DNA of 62,768 nucleotides from Marinobacterium sedimentorum (GTDB taxonomy: Bacteria; Pseudomonadota; Gammaproteobacteria; Pseudomonadales; Balneatricaceae), in NCBI RefSeq assembly GCF_024267675.1, contig NZ_JALDYX010000029.1, forward strand, positions 1 through 62,768, written 5' to 3'. Shown one piece after another: positions 17,103 through 25,394 of the stretch. Position 1 is the stretch's first letter. Every line of letters begins with the position of its first letter. The notes under the pieces are model-generated. The model was not told the DNA's origin and made no database searches. It saw only the letters and a list, made by a program, of their open reading frames with translations. The translations under genes and the position numbers were made by a program.

Positions 17103-18490
17103 GCCTGCGTCTCCTCGATAAAGCGGTCTAGGACCTTCTTTGTGCCGGCGAACTTGCGCATGATCTCCTGGTACTCGTCGTCCGGGTTGGAGTCGTAGAC
17201 GTTGCCGCCGCAGGTCTGGACATAGGCGTTTTCGCCGTTGGCAAACACCGTCCGTATCGGGATCGCGAAGGTGCAGTCGCCGTTGAAGGAGAAGTGCCCG
17301 ACCGCGCCGCCATAAGGGCCGCGACCGTCGTTTTCCAGCGCGTCTATGACCTTCATTGCTTCGATCTTGGGTGCACCGGTGAGGGTGCCTGCCGGGAAGT
17401 TGCTGGCCAGTGCCGAGAACATGTCATGACCCTCGTCGATGATGCCGACGATTTCGCTCGAGATGTGCTGCACGTGGCTGTAGCGCTTGATGTCCATCAG
17501 ACTGCGCACCTTGACGGTGCCGAAGCGCGCCACCCGGCCTATATCGTTGCGGTGCAGGTCGACGATCATGTTGTGTTCGGCGATCTCCTTCGGATCGTTC
17601 AGCAGTGTGCAGGCCAGCTGCCTGTCCTCGGCTGGGTCCTTGCCGCGGCCGGCGGTGCCGGCGAGGGGGAAGGTCTCCATTTCACCCTGGCGCAGCCGGA
17701 ACAGCAGTTCAGGACTGGCGCCGATCAGTTTCTGGTCGCCGAATTTCACGTAGTACATCTGTGGCGACGGGTTCACCTCGCGCAGCTGTTCGTAGATGTT
17801 GATGCTGTCGCCTTCAAGGCGGAAGCGCTTCTTGAAGCCGACCTCGCACTGGAAGATCTTGCCATCGACGATGTCCTGCTTCACCTTCATCACCGCCGCA
17901 GCGTGCATGTCCCGCGTCATGGTCTCGCCCTGCGCAATTATTTTCAGCGGGCCGTTGCCGGCGTAGGGTTCGCGCAGCAGCGTATCGACCAGATCCATGC
18001 GGTTGTCGCTGTAGTAGAAGTAGATGACCTCGCCGGTCATCTTGTCGAGGATAAGCCCGTCCTTGTACACACCGAAGCGGAAGACGTCGAACAGTTCGCT
18101 GTGTTGCAGCGCCAGCGTCGGCTCGAAGTAGTTGACGCAGTCGTAGCCGATGTAGCCGGTCAGGCCGCCGGCGTATTTCCTCGAAATGATGTTCTGCGGC
18201 ACTATCTCGCGCAGCAGGTAGTAGGGGTTGTCGCTGGCGTAGGATTCGATCTGGCCGTCGCGCTGCTGAATGTGCAGCTGGCCTTCGGCCGCCCAGATCT
18301 GCTGTTCCGGGTCGAAGCCGATAATCGAGTAGCGCGATATGTAGCTTTCCTCGCCGAGGGATTCGAGCATGAAGCAGTTATCGAAGCGCTTTTCGATCTT
18401 CTTGAACAGGCCGAAAAAATCGCAGTCGGCTGTCAGCGTAATGTAGTGGGGCTTGCGGGGAAGCGCTATGGGAGAGGGTTTTCTGTTCAT
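17099..18490 (-). CDS. trpE: Anthranilate synthase component I
   Basis: The 463-residue chorismate-utilising enzyme has the C-terminal motifs GASPE, LVDLHRNDIGR-type (IVDLHRNDIGR) and PAGTLTGAPK. The N-terminal MLESLGEES resembles the LLES element used for tryptophan feedback binding. It converts chorismate and ammonia to anthranilate. It starts 9 bases after the trpR stop, so transcription with the repressor gene is likely. The PLAGTAGRG segment departs from the usual PIAGTRPRG. Confidence 0.92.
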   Translation of the reverse strand: MNRKPSPIALPRKPHYITLTADCDFFGLFKKIEKRFDNCFMLESLGEESYISRYSIIGFDPEQQIWAAEGQLHIQQRDGQIESYASDNPYYLLREIVPQNIISRKYAGGLTGYIGYDCVNYFEPTLALQHSELFDVFRFGVYKDGLILDKMTGEVIYFYYSDNRMDLVDTLLREPYAGNGPLKIIAQGETMTRDMHAAAVMKVKQDIVDGKIFQCEVGFKKRFRLEGDSINIYEQLREVNPSPQMYYVKFGDQKLIGASPELLFRLRQGEMETFPLAGTAGRGKDPAEDRQLACTLLNDPKEIAEHNMIVDLHRNDIGRVARFGTVKVRSLMDIKRYSHVQHISSEIVGIIDEGHDMFSALASNFPAGTLTGAPKIEAMKVIDALENDGRGPYGGAVGHFSFNGDCTFAIPIRTVFANGENAYVQTCGGNVYDSNPDDEYQEIMRKFAGTKKVLDRFIEETQA

Positions 18491-18499
18491 GGTTAAGGG

Positions 18500-18736
18500 C
18501 TATTCCGATTTCAGGGCGCGTGATCCACGCGTTACCGTAGCGATGCCGACACCCAGCCGCCTGGCGATCTCTCGCTGCGGCACGCCCGCCTCCAGCAGGC
18601 GCAGGATCTGCAGCCGTTTGCCCACCTCGGTCAGTTCGGTGGGCGTCAGCAGGTCCTGCAGCGCTTTTTCCAGGGCGTCTCGATCCTGCTGTGCGAGCAG
18701 GTAATCCAGGAGTTCGTTCAGATAGAGTGTATTCAT
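18500..18736 (-). CDS. trpR: Trp repressor family protein
   Basis: The 78-residue protein matches the TrpR/YerC fold: LLTPTELTEVGKRLQILRLLEAGVPQREIARRLGVGIATVTRGSRAL, with the helix-turn-helix near the C-terminus as in E. coli TrpR (GAGIATITRGSNSL). It is shorter than E. coli TrpR at both ends. No good ribosome binding site precedes ATG 18736, so translation may be leaderless or start elsewhere. Being first in an operon with trpE and trpG, it likely autoregulates. Confidence 0.88.
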   Translation of the reverse strand: MNTLYLNELLDYLLAQQDRDALEKALQDLLTPTELTEVGKRLQILRLLEAGVPQREIARRLGVGIATVTRGSRALKSE

Positions 18737-18746
18737 GTACTAGTAC
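18737..18746 (-). promoter_or_regulatory. Candidate TrpR operator (CTAG core)
   Basis: GTACTAGTAC is a perfect 10-bp palindrome with the CTAG core required by TrpR. On the plus strand it continues to ACTAGTACGC, as in the E. coli trp operator. It abuts the trpR start codon, suited to autorepression by Trp-bound TrpR. Confidence 0.6.
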
Positions 18747-18855
18747 GCTATCACAATGGCCGGAGCATGACAGCAAAAAATGTCGCCCGGGGGCTGTGGA
18801 GGCCGTGTTGCTGCAGGACTTCCAGGAAAATGGTCCGGGGTGAGATTCGGACTCA

Positions 18856-19024
18856 CTAGCAGCCTGTCGGGCTTGGCCGATCGTAGCGAGGGAAAGACCG
18901 ATTTACGGCAGTTTTTGGGCTCTTTTGAGGCGAATAGCGAGTCTATTTAACAAAGAAGAGTACATAAAATGACCAAATTCGGCTTTTCCGCAGTAGGTCA
19001 GTGGTAAGTCCGACAGGCTGCTAG
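18856..19024. mobile_element. 169-bp MITE-like palindromic element, copy A
   Basis: Nineteen-base terminal inverted repeats (18856-18874 and 19006-19024) differ at one position and begin with CTAG. The ends are bordered by TA, as for IS630/Tc1-type insertions at CTAG. The interior folds into a long imperfect hairpin with the conserved AATAG/CTATT core (18933-18947). It has no coding capacity. A diverged copy in opposite orientation lies at 42812-42976. Directly at the right end, 19013-19032 forms a 20-bp perfect palindrome with host sequence. Confidence 0.75.
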
Positions 19025-19057
19025 CAGCCTGTGAACAGCCCTGATGTTACCGCGGCC

Positions 19058-20098
19058 TCAGCGGCCGCGGTTCTGGCGTGCCTGGCTCGGTGACTGGCCG
19101 AAATAGTCGCGATAGCAGTGGCTGAAGTGGGTGGTGCTGACGAAACCACAGGCCACCGTAATGGCGGCGATGCTTTCGTTGGTCTGCAGCAGCAGGCGCC
19201 GGGCGCGGGTGATACGCAGCTCCAGATAATACTTGGAGGGGGTGCTGTCGATATAGCGATGGAACAGGCGCTCGATCTGACGGCGCGACAGGTTGACCAG
19301 CCCCGCCAGCTCTTCCATGCCCAGGGGCTCCTCGATATTGGCTTCCATCAGCTGCAGTACCGCTTGCAGGGATTCCGGCAGGGCCGGATCTATGGCAGTG
19401 CAGGGCATGGGGTGCTCGGGAATTTCGCCAATCTTGTCGCAGCTGAGGATTTCCTCGATGCCGCGTACCACTTCGTTGCCGTAATGCTGACGAATCACCG
19501 CCAGCATCATGTTCAGCGCACTACTGGCGCCGGCGCAGGAGACGCGCTCACGGTCGATCACATAGGGATTGGCCGACAGCGTGACCTTTGGGCAGGTTTC
19601 CCGCAGGCCATCGCGACTTTCGGGATGCACGGTGCACTCATAACCGTCCATCAGGCCGGCCTGGGCCAGCAGATAGCTGCCATTCCAGAGGCCGCCCAGG
19701 GTCAGGCCATGCTGGGCGGCGTCCCGCAGCCGGTCCTGCAGCCCGCGGTCCGGTTGCAGGTCGCAGCGCAGCCCGCCGCACAGGAAGAGTATGTCCAGTT
19801 CGCTCGGACTCTGCGCTTGCAGGGCGCCGTCCACCGAAATTTCGATTCCAAGATCGCTGCGGATAGCGCCGCCATCCAGGCTCAGTGTGTGAAAACTGTA
19901 GAGTGGCGTGCTGCTCAGCAGGTTGGCGGTGACGATGGCATCCACCGCAGCGGTAAACGCCATCATGGAAAAGTGTTCACGCAGCACGAAGCCGATTCGA
20001 ATGGCAGGCGCGGAGCTGGTCTCGCTTTCCTTGAGGTATGCCTGGTTGCTGCGTTTGAAACGGCTGTCGAAGGTGCGCTGGCGGTGCTGGTTTGTCAT
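19058..20098 (-). CDS. GlxA-type AraC-family regulator (GATase1 domain)
   Basis: The 346-residue protein has an N-terminal DJ-1/GATase1-like domain (about 35-210) and a C-terminal AraC DNA-binding domain (about 240-340) with both helix-turn-helix units (MEELAGLVNLSRRQIERLF and ESIAAITVACGFVST). Proteins of this architecture (GbdR, CdhR, ArgR) sense amines or amino acids. It sits beside the cupin and FAD oxidoreductase genes and may control them. It is related to, but distinct from, GbdR at 40364-41500. Confidence 0.9.
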   Translation of the reverse strand: MTNQHRQRTFDSRFKRSNQAYLKESETSSAPAIRIGFVLREHFSMMAFTAAVDAIVTANLLSSTPLYSFHTLSLDGGAIRSDLGIEISVDGALQAQSPSELDILFLCGGLRCDLQPDRGLQDRLRDAAQHGLTLGGLWNGSYLLAQAGLMDGYECTVHPESRDGLRETCPKVTLSANPYVIDRERVSCAGASSALNMMLAVIRQHYGNEVVRGIEEILSCDKIGEIPEHPMPCTAIDPALPESLQAVLQLMEANIEEPLGMEELAGLVNLSRRQIERLFHRYIDSTPSKYYLELRITRARRLLLQTNESIAAITVACGFVSTTHFSHCYRDYFGQSPSQARQNRGR

Positions 20099-20270
20099 GG
20101 GCTGGGTCGCTAACAGGTCGTCAAGAAACCGGGAGACCAGTATAGCAAAGCCTGTGCACGGGCAGGCAGCGCTAATCGCGCCCCGGGTTATCGGGTGCGG
20201 ATTACGGATGTCCGATCCGCGCCCTTAACGGCCGCGCCGGGTAGCAAAGGCCCAGCCGGTACAGGCGCCA

Positions 20271-20621
20271 TTATTCCAGGCCGTTCAGGGCTTTCCAGTT
20301 GCCGGGGTAGACGGCGTAGAAGATGGTGGCCTGCTCGCCTTCATATTTCAGCTCGGTGCCCTCGGGGATCCAGATGATGTCACCGGCCTGGCCTTCCAGC
20401 ACGCCATCTTGTGTGACGAGGCGAAACACGCCATCGACCACATAAACGACTTCGTCGTAGAGCACAGTCCAGGCGATAGAGCAGGCATCGAACCTTGCCA
20501 CCCCCGCACCCATGGTGGCACTGATGTCGGTGCTGACGGCACGGGCGACGGCGGCGGCGCCTGGCGGGCCGCCGCGATGCTGAAAGTTGAGACTGGAGGC
20601 GTGAATCAGTTTGGCGGACAT
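20271..20621 (-). CDS. Cupin-domain protein (EutQ-like)
   Basis: A 116-residue single-domain cupin. The second half (VYVVDGVFRLVTQDGVLE, AGDIIWIPEGTELKY) matches the EutQ/DUF861 type of cupin. The function of such proteins is mostly unknown; EutQ itself acts in ethanolamine metabolism. It lies downstream of the FAD oxidoreductase on the same strand with a 117-base gap, so a shared catabolic role for an amine is plausible but inferred. Confidence 0.78.
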   Translation of the reverse strand: MSAKLIHASSLNFQHRGGPPGAAAVARAVSTDISATMGAGVARFDACSIAWTVLYDEVVYVVDGVFRLVTQDGVLEGQAGDIIWIPEGTELKYEGEQATIFYAVYPGNWKALNGLE

Positions 20622-20738
20622 GGCGTTCTCGACCTGGTTTTATTGAAAGGAATTAGGCGCGCAACAACAGCGTCGTCAAGGCCCCGCAGGGGCGGGAGAG
20701 CCCCTGCAGCCTGAGGACAGGCGGACTCGGGCTGTCGA

Positions 20739-22046
20739 TTACAGCTCCGAGCGGCTGGCGAAGCGCGCCATGGCCATGCGCAGCGGTACGCCTATGTGCA
20801 GCAGCGGCTTGGGCGGCAGGCGCGAGGGGTTGCCCGAGACTTCCAGCATGTTGCTCAGCAGGTCGGTCTTCTTGCCCGAGGCCATATCGGCCAGCATCAT
20901 GCCGGAGATGGTGCCACGGGCGGCGCCGACGCTCTGGTCGCAGGCGGAGGCGAAGATGCCGTTTTCAAGCTCGCCGAAATAGGTCTCGAAGTTGCCCGAC
21001 AGGCTGCTGGCACCGCCCCAGGTGTAGTCGAACTCCACGTTTTTCAGCGCCGGATAGCGCGCTTCGAAGCCTTCGAGGTGACGCTGGCGAATGCCGGGCA
21101 GGAGGTCCTGCGGCGTATTGTAGTCGTGGGCGTAGCGGTAGGAGTTACGGATGATAATCCGGCGGTCCTGGGTCATGCGCAGCGTGGTGCCGGCGTGGTC
21201 AGCCGGGGTCAGGCCCCAGTCGAGCTGGCCGCCATAGAGTTTCATCTCGGCATCGCTCAGCGGGCGTGTCATGCTGGCGAAGGTCATGACCGGCAGGATG
21301 CGATCGCGCAGGAAGCCGAGCTCCGCGGTAAAGATGTTGGTGCCCAGAATCAGCTGGCGGCACTCAATGCGGGCCTTGCCGGTGTAAAGCACAAAGCCGT
21401 CGGCGGTACGGGTGATCTCCAGCACGGGCGAATGTTCTGCGATGCGCACGTTGGCCGGCATGTTGTCCGCCAGGCCGCGCATCAGGGCGGCGGGCTGCAT
21501 CAGGGTGCCGCCGGGCGTAAAGATGCAGGCGCTGTAATAGTCGGTGCCGAATATATCCTGCATCTTCTGCTGGCTGAGGCGCTCGTAAGTTTCGCCAAAG
21601 TTCTTTAGCAGCTGCTCGTAATGATCGAGGAATTTCTCGCCACGCGCGCCCACGGCGCCCTGGTACTTGCCGGCCTTGGACCACTGGCAGTCAATGTTGT
21701 AATTGTTTATCTGGGTTTCCAGATAATCGATGGCGGTGCGGTTTAAATGCACCATCTTGCGCTTGAGCTCCTTGTCACCCAGCTCCAGGTCGCGCTTGTG
21801 TGGCTGGTCGATGACAAAGCCCGAATTGCGCCCGGACGCGCCCTGGCCGACCTTCAGCGCCTCGATCAGCACAAAACTGTCATCGGGGCGATTTTCCGCC
21901 AGCCGGCGCACCGCGGCACAGCCCACAAAACCCCCGCCAATGACGGCGGCATCGACGCGAATATCCTGCGTCAGCGCAGGAAAGTCCGAGACAGTTCCGA
22001 GCATCTCATACCAGCCACAGTTGCCGTCATATTGGGGAAGAATCAT
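20739..22046 (-). CDS. FAD-dependent amine/amino-acid oxidoreductase (PuuB/OrdL-like)
   Basis: The 435-residue DAO-fold flavoprotein has an N-terminal FAD-binding motif VIGGGFVGCAAVRRLAE and the GASGRNSGFV loop typical of PuuB/OrdL-type oxidases, with TWGGASSLSGNFETYFGEL-like substrate region near the C-terminus. It should oxidise a secondary or primary amine. ATG 22046 is preferred because homologous family members begin near the QYDGNCGWYEM segment. It is transcribed divergently from a LysR gene, its probable regulator. Confidence 0.87.
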   Translation of the reverse strand: MILPQYDGNCGWYEMLGTVSDFPALTQDIRVDAAVIGGGFVGCAAVRRLAENRPDDSFVLIEALKVGQGASGRNSGFVIDQPHKRDLELGDKELKRKMVHLNRTAIDYLETQINNYNIDCQWSKAGKYQGAVGARGEKFLDHYEQLLKNFGETYERLSQQKMQDIFGTDYYSACIFTPGGTLMQPAALMRGLADNMPANVRIAEHSPVLEITRTADGFVLYTGKARIECRQLILGTNIFTAELGFLRDRILPVMTFASMTRPLSDAEMKLYGGQLDWGLTPADHAGTTLRMTQDRRIIIRNSYRYAHDYNTPQDLLPGIRQRHLEGFEARYPALKNVEFDYTWGGASSLSGNFETYFGELENGIFASACDQSVGAARGTISGMMLADMASGKKTDLLSNMLEVSGNPSRLPPKPLLHIGVPLRMAMARFASRSEL

Positions 22047-22124
22047 TGTCTTTATCCATCGTGCTGGAGCGTTGTCGTGTGGGTGGCGGCTGCGACCCGG
22101 TGTCATAATCTGTCGGCGATTATT

Positions 22125-22140
22125 TCTAATTTTTATTAGA
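22125..22140. promoter_or_regulatory. Inverted repeat in divergent promoter, candidate LysR site
   Basis: TCTAAT-TTTT-ATTAGA is a perfect 6-bp inverted repeat in the AT-rich gap between the FAD oxidoreductase and LysR genes. Further ATTAG/CTAAT motifs lie at about 22188-22201. Such spaced repeats fit LysR-type binding sites. Confidence 0.45.
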
Positions 22141-22212
22141 TTCACTACATAAATGCGGTGTTAGTACCAACTATAATAAGGATCATTAGTTAGGCTAATA
22201 GTTGGATGCCTT

Positions 22213-23190
22213 ATGTCCGATACCCGACTGCTCGATACCCATATGCTCTACACCTTCGTGATGATTGCGGAGTCGCCTTCCCTGACCGATGCCGCCCGCC
22301 GCCTCGGAGTGACCCAGTCGGCCGTATCCCAGTGTCTGAAGCAGCTTGAAGAACAGCTGGGTACCGCGCTGGTGGTAAGGCGCAGCCGGCCGCTGCATCT
22401 GACCGCCGCCGGCAACGCCCTCAAACGCAATGCCGATGGCATTCTGGGCGAGCTGCGCCGACTCAGTGCCCGGGTGCGCGGTGCCGCCGACCAGGGGCTG
22501 GTGCAGTGTCGACTTGGGTTGATTACTTCCTGTTCCGAAGTGTTCGGCAGCAAGCTGATTGCACAGCTGAGCCCCTATATCGAACAGCTGACACTGCGCA
22601 GCGGCCTGACGCCGCCACTGATGCAGGCCTTCCTTGAGCGTGAAATTGATATTCTGGTGTCCAATGATCCCCTTACCGGCGTAGATGGGCTGGAGCGCTT
22701 TGAGCTGTTCCGTGACCCCATGCTGCTGGCCGTGTCAGCGCGGGATCTGGGCGGGCTGCCGGACCCGGTGTCGGTTGAGTCCCTGGCCCGGCGCCTGCCG
22801 ATGATCAAGTACGGCCGCCATACCCATATAGGCGCTTACAGCGAAGTGGTGCTGCGGCGCATGGGCATGCAGGCCAACGTGCGCTACGAAACCGATGACA
22901 CCCATACGCTGATGAACTTCGTCCACGATGGTCACGGCTGGGCCATTCTGAGCGCGCTCTGCCTGGCCCAGGTGCTTTATCTGACGGCGGATGTGCGCCT
23001 GATGGAGCTGGATCGCAGCCGCCACGCCCGCACTGTGTATCTGCTGGCGCGGGAAGGGGAAATGGGTGCCATTCCCGGGCAGGTGGCCAACGCGATCCGG
23101 GCCATTCTCCTGGGTCCAGTATTTGCGGCGCTGTCTGAACGGGCACCCTGGTTGACGCCGCAGGCGCTGGATAGCGAGGGGGAGCTATGA
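22213..23190 (+). CDS. LysR-family transcriptional regulator
   Basis: The 325-residue protein has an N-terminal winged HTH (SLTDAARRLGVTQSAVSQCLKQLEEQLG, about 25-55) and a C-terminal effector domain. It is divergent from the FAD oxidoreductase gene, the classical LysR arrangement, and probably responds to that enzyme's substrate. Confidence 0.92.
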   Translation: MSDTRLLDTHMLYTFVMIAESPSLTDAARRLGVTQSAVSQCLKQLEEQLGTALVVRRSRPLHLTAAGNALKRNADGILGELRRLSARVRGAADQGLVQCRLGLITSCSEVFGSKLIAQLSPYIEQLTLRSGLTPPLMQAFLEREIDILVSNDPLTGVDGLERFELFRDPMLLAVSARDLGGLPDPVSVESLARRLPMIKYGRHTHIGAYSEVVLRRMGMQANVRYETDDTHTLMNFVHDGHGWAILSALCLAQVLYLTADVRLMELDRSRHARTVYLLAREGEMGAIPGQVANAIRAILLGPVFAALSERAPWLTPQALDSEGEL

Positions 23191-23277
23191 GGTGTTGAAG
23201 CTGAAGCGGTTTTTGGGATAGCAGGTGTTTGATCGGCGCCAGCGGCTTCGCCATCGCTGTTCAACAGCCTGACGAGC

Positions 23278-25371
23278 TCAGGCCAGCGTAAAGAAAAACG
23301 TCGCTCCTTCACCCGGGGCTGCTTCGGACCAGATGCGGCCCCCATGCTTGTGGATAATGCGCTGAACGGTCGCCAGTCCGATGCCGTTACCGGGAAACTC
23401 CGTTTCGGTGTGCAGGCGCTGGAAGGGGCTGAAGAGCCGGTCGGCATGGGCCATGTCGAAACCGACACCGTTGTCCCGGATGTAATAGGTCTGCAGGTTC
23501 GGGGTCTGACCGGTGCTGCCAATGGTGATGCGGGCCCGGGGTGTCCTGGCGCTGTACTTCCAGGCATTGGACAGCAGGTTTTCCAGCACGACCCGCAAAA
23601 GGCGCAGGTCGCCGTGGGCCGACAGCTCCTGCTCGATGACCACTGTCACCTGGCGTTCGGGCGCGCCAGCCTGAAGGTCCGCGATGATGTCACGGGCCAT
23701 GGCTGTGAGGTCGACCGTCTCCCGCAGCATCTCGGCGCGGGAGATCCGCGACAGTCTCAGCAGGTCGTCAATCAACTGACTCATGCGCTGCGAGGCGCGC
23801 CTCATGCGGTTGAGGTAATCGCGCCCGTCAGAACCTAGCAGGTCACCGGACTGCTCAAGCAGCATCTGGCTGAAACCATCGAGGTGCCGCAGAGGTGCCC
23901 GCAGATCGTGGGAGACAGAATAGGAAAACGCCTCCAGTTCCTGATTGGCGGCTTCCAGCTGGCGGGTTCTTTGTGTGACCCGCTGTTCAAGTTCGTTATA
24001 GAGCTGTACGTTCTCCAGCGCGATCGCGGTGCTGTTGGCCAGCGCCTGCAGCAGATTCAGCTGCTGCGGTGTGGCCCGGTGTGGTTGGGCCCAGTAATTG
24101 CCGATCGCCCCGATCGGGGATTCGGTCCTTATCGGCACCATTGCCAGGCTTTTGACAAAGGTCGGTCGGTAGGCGTCGGCCGGAATGCGGGGGTCCTGGT
24201 AGATATCCTCGATAACGGCCGGCTCCTTGTGCTGCATGACCCAGCCGCTGATGCAGGCCGACATCGGAAACCGGCTGCCTTTCCAGAGCGGCGCAATGGC
24301 ATCTTCGTCGGCGTAGTAGCACAGCTGTTGTTCGCGCAATACGAAGGTTGCCCCGTCGGCCCCGGTCAGGTTGCGCGCGGCCTGGCGAACCACTTTCATG
24401 ACGGTGTCCAGATCGCGGGCCAGGGACAGTTGCTGGATCACGCCGATCAGCAGCTCGGTGGGATAATCCGCGTGCGCCGGGCTCTGCTGGTGCGCCTCGG
24501 GCTGCGGCGCCTGGAGCATCTGCTCGATGGCGGGCGCCAGGCGCTCGAGCCTGGTTTTGGGAATGCAGACGTTGCCCGGGGTCTGGGTGTCGCTCGACCC
24601 GGTCTCGTCGGCATGGCCCGACACGAAAATGAACGGGACGCCAGGGCATTGCCGCTGTATGACATCCAGGGCTGCCTGGCCACTGAAACCCGGGACACTG
24701 CTGTCCGACAGAATCAGATCGAAGCGGGTGCTGTTCAGCGCATACAGGAACTGGTCGCGCGAGGCCGCCACGCATATGTCGCTGGCAAGTCCCTGGCGGG
24801 AAAGCGCCGCCCGTATCAGCTCGGCGTCGTCGGCGTTGTCTTCCAAATGCAGTATGCGTAATGGCTCTGGCATCGCCGCCACGCCGACAGGGTCGCCGAG
24901 TCGGGGGGCATACTTCTGGTCCCTGCCGCGGTGCGTTGTGGTCTGCTTGCCATGCCGGAGGCCGGGCCTCTGGCCGGTGGTGGCACCCGGGCGGGCAGCG
25001 GAAGCGCCCGTGCTGGCGCTATCGCCCAGCTCCACAAACGTCAAGAAACGGAAGTCATGGCCAAAGGGGTCCAGCATGAGCGCCTGTTGACCGGCGGGAG
25101 AGGTCTCGATCGGGCTCGCAAGCCGGGCACCGGCCGCAGTCGCCTGCTGCACGGCGGCGGCGATGTCGTCGACGATCCAGTCGAGGCGGCGCGGCTCAGC
25201 CGTGCTGCCGGTTCCCGATGTCTGGGCCTGCAGGTAAAGGGGTGCCGGGCCGCCGAGCAACTCCACGCCGCAGGTGCCGAAGCGGCGGCCAACGCCCAGG
25301 CCGAATGCGGCGCGGTAGAAGCGTATCACCGTTTCCAGGTTGTCCGTATCGAGTGTGATCAGGAAGTTCAT
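23278..25371 (-). CDS. Glyoxalase-receiver-GAF-histidine kinase fusion
   Basis: One uninterrupted frame of about 697 residues, starting at ATG 25371 (GAGG upstream). Order: a VOC/glyoxalase domain (about 1-117, MNFLITLDTDNLETVIRFY to FGHDFRFLTFVEL), a low-complexity linker, a receiver domain (about 170-290, acceptor Asp in DLILSDSSVPG), a GAF domain (about 310-450), a coiled coil, HisKA with FSYSVSHDLRAPLRH, and HATPase with LENLLSNAWKYS, DNGVGF and GNGIGLATVQ. An internal ATG at 24873 precedes the receiver domain, so a second start or a former two-gene arrangement is possible. No membrane segment is seen. Confidence 0.85.
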   Translation of the reverse strand: MNFLITLDTDNLETVIRFYRAAFGLGVGRRFGTCGVELLGGPAPLYLQAQTSGTGSTAEPRRLDWIVDDIAAAVQQATAAGARLASPIETSPAGQQALMLDPFGHDFRFLTFVELGDSASTGASAARPGATTGQRPGLRHGKQTTTHRGRDQKYAPRLGDPVGVAAMPEPLRILHLEDNADDAELIRAALSRQGLASDICVAASRDQFLYALNSTRFDLILSDSSVPGFSGQAALDVIQRQCPGVPFIFVSGHADETGSSDTQTPGNVCIPKTRLERLAPAIEQMLQAPQPEAHQQSPAHADYPTELLIGVIQQLSLARDLDTVMKVVRQAARNLTGADGATFVLREQQLCYYADEDAIAPLWKGSRFPMSACISGWVMQHKEPAVIEDIYQDPRIPADAYRPTFVKSLAMVPIRTESPIGAIGNYWAQPHRATPQQLNLLQALANSTAIALENVQLYNELEQRVTQRTRQLEAANQELEAFSYSVSHDLRAPLRHLDGFSQMLLEQSGDLLGSDGRDYLNRMRRASQRMSQLIDDLLRLSRISRAEMLRETVDLTAMARDIIADLQAGAPERQVTVVIEQELSAHGDLRLLRVVLENLLSNAWKYSARTPRARITIGSTGQTPNLQTYYIRDNGVGFDMAHADRLFSPFQRLHTETEFPGNGIGLATVQRIIHKHGGRIWSEAAPGEGATFFFTLA

Positions 25372-25394
25372 CGCCGCTTGCCTCGTACTGGTGT

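Noticed and set aside
17294..18496. 400-codon plus-strand frame opposite trpE
   Set aside because: Mirror frame of trpE with repetitive Val/Ala/Asp composition and no recognisable domain.
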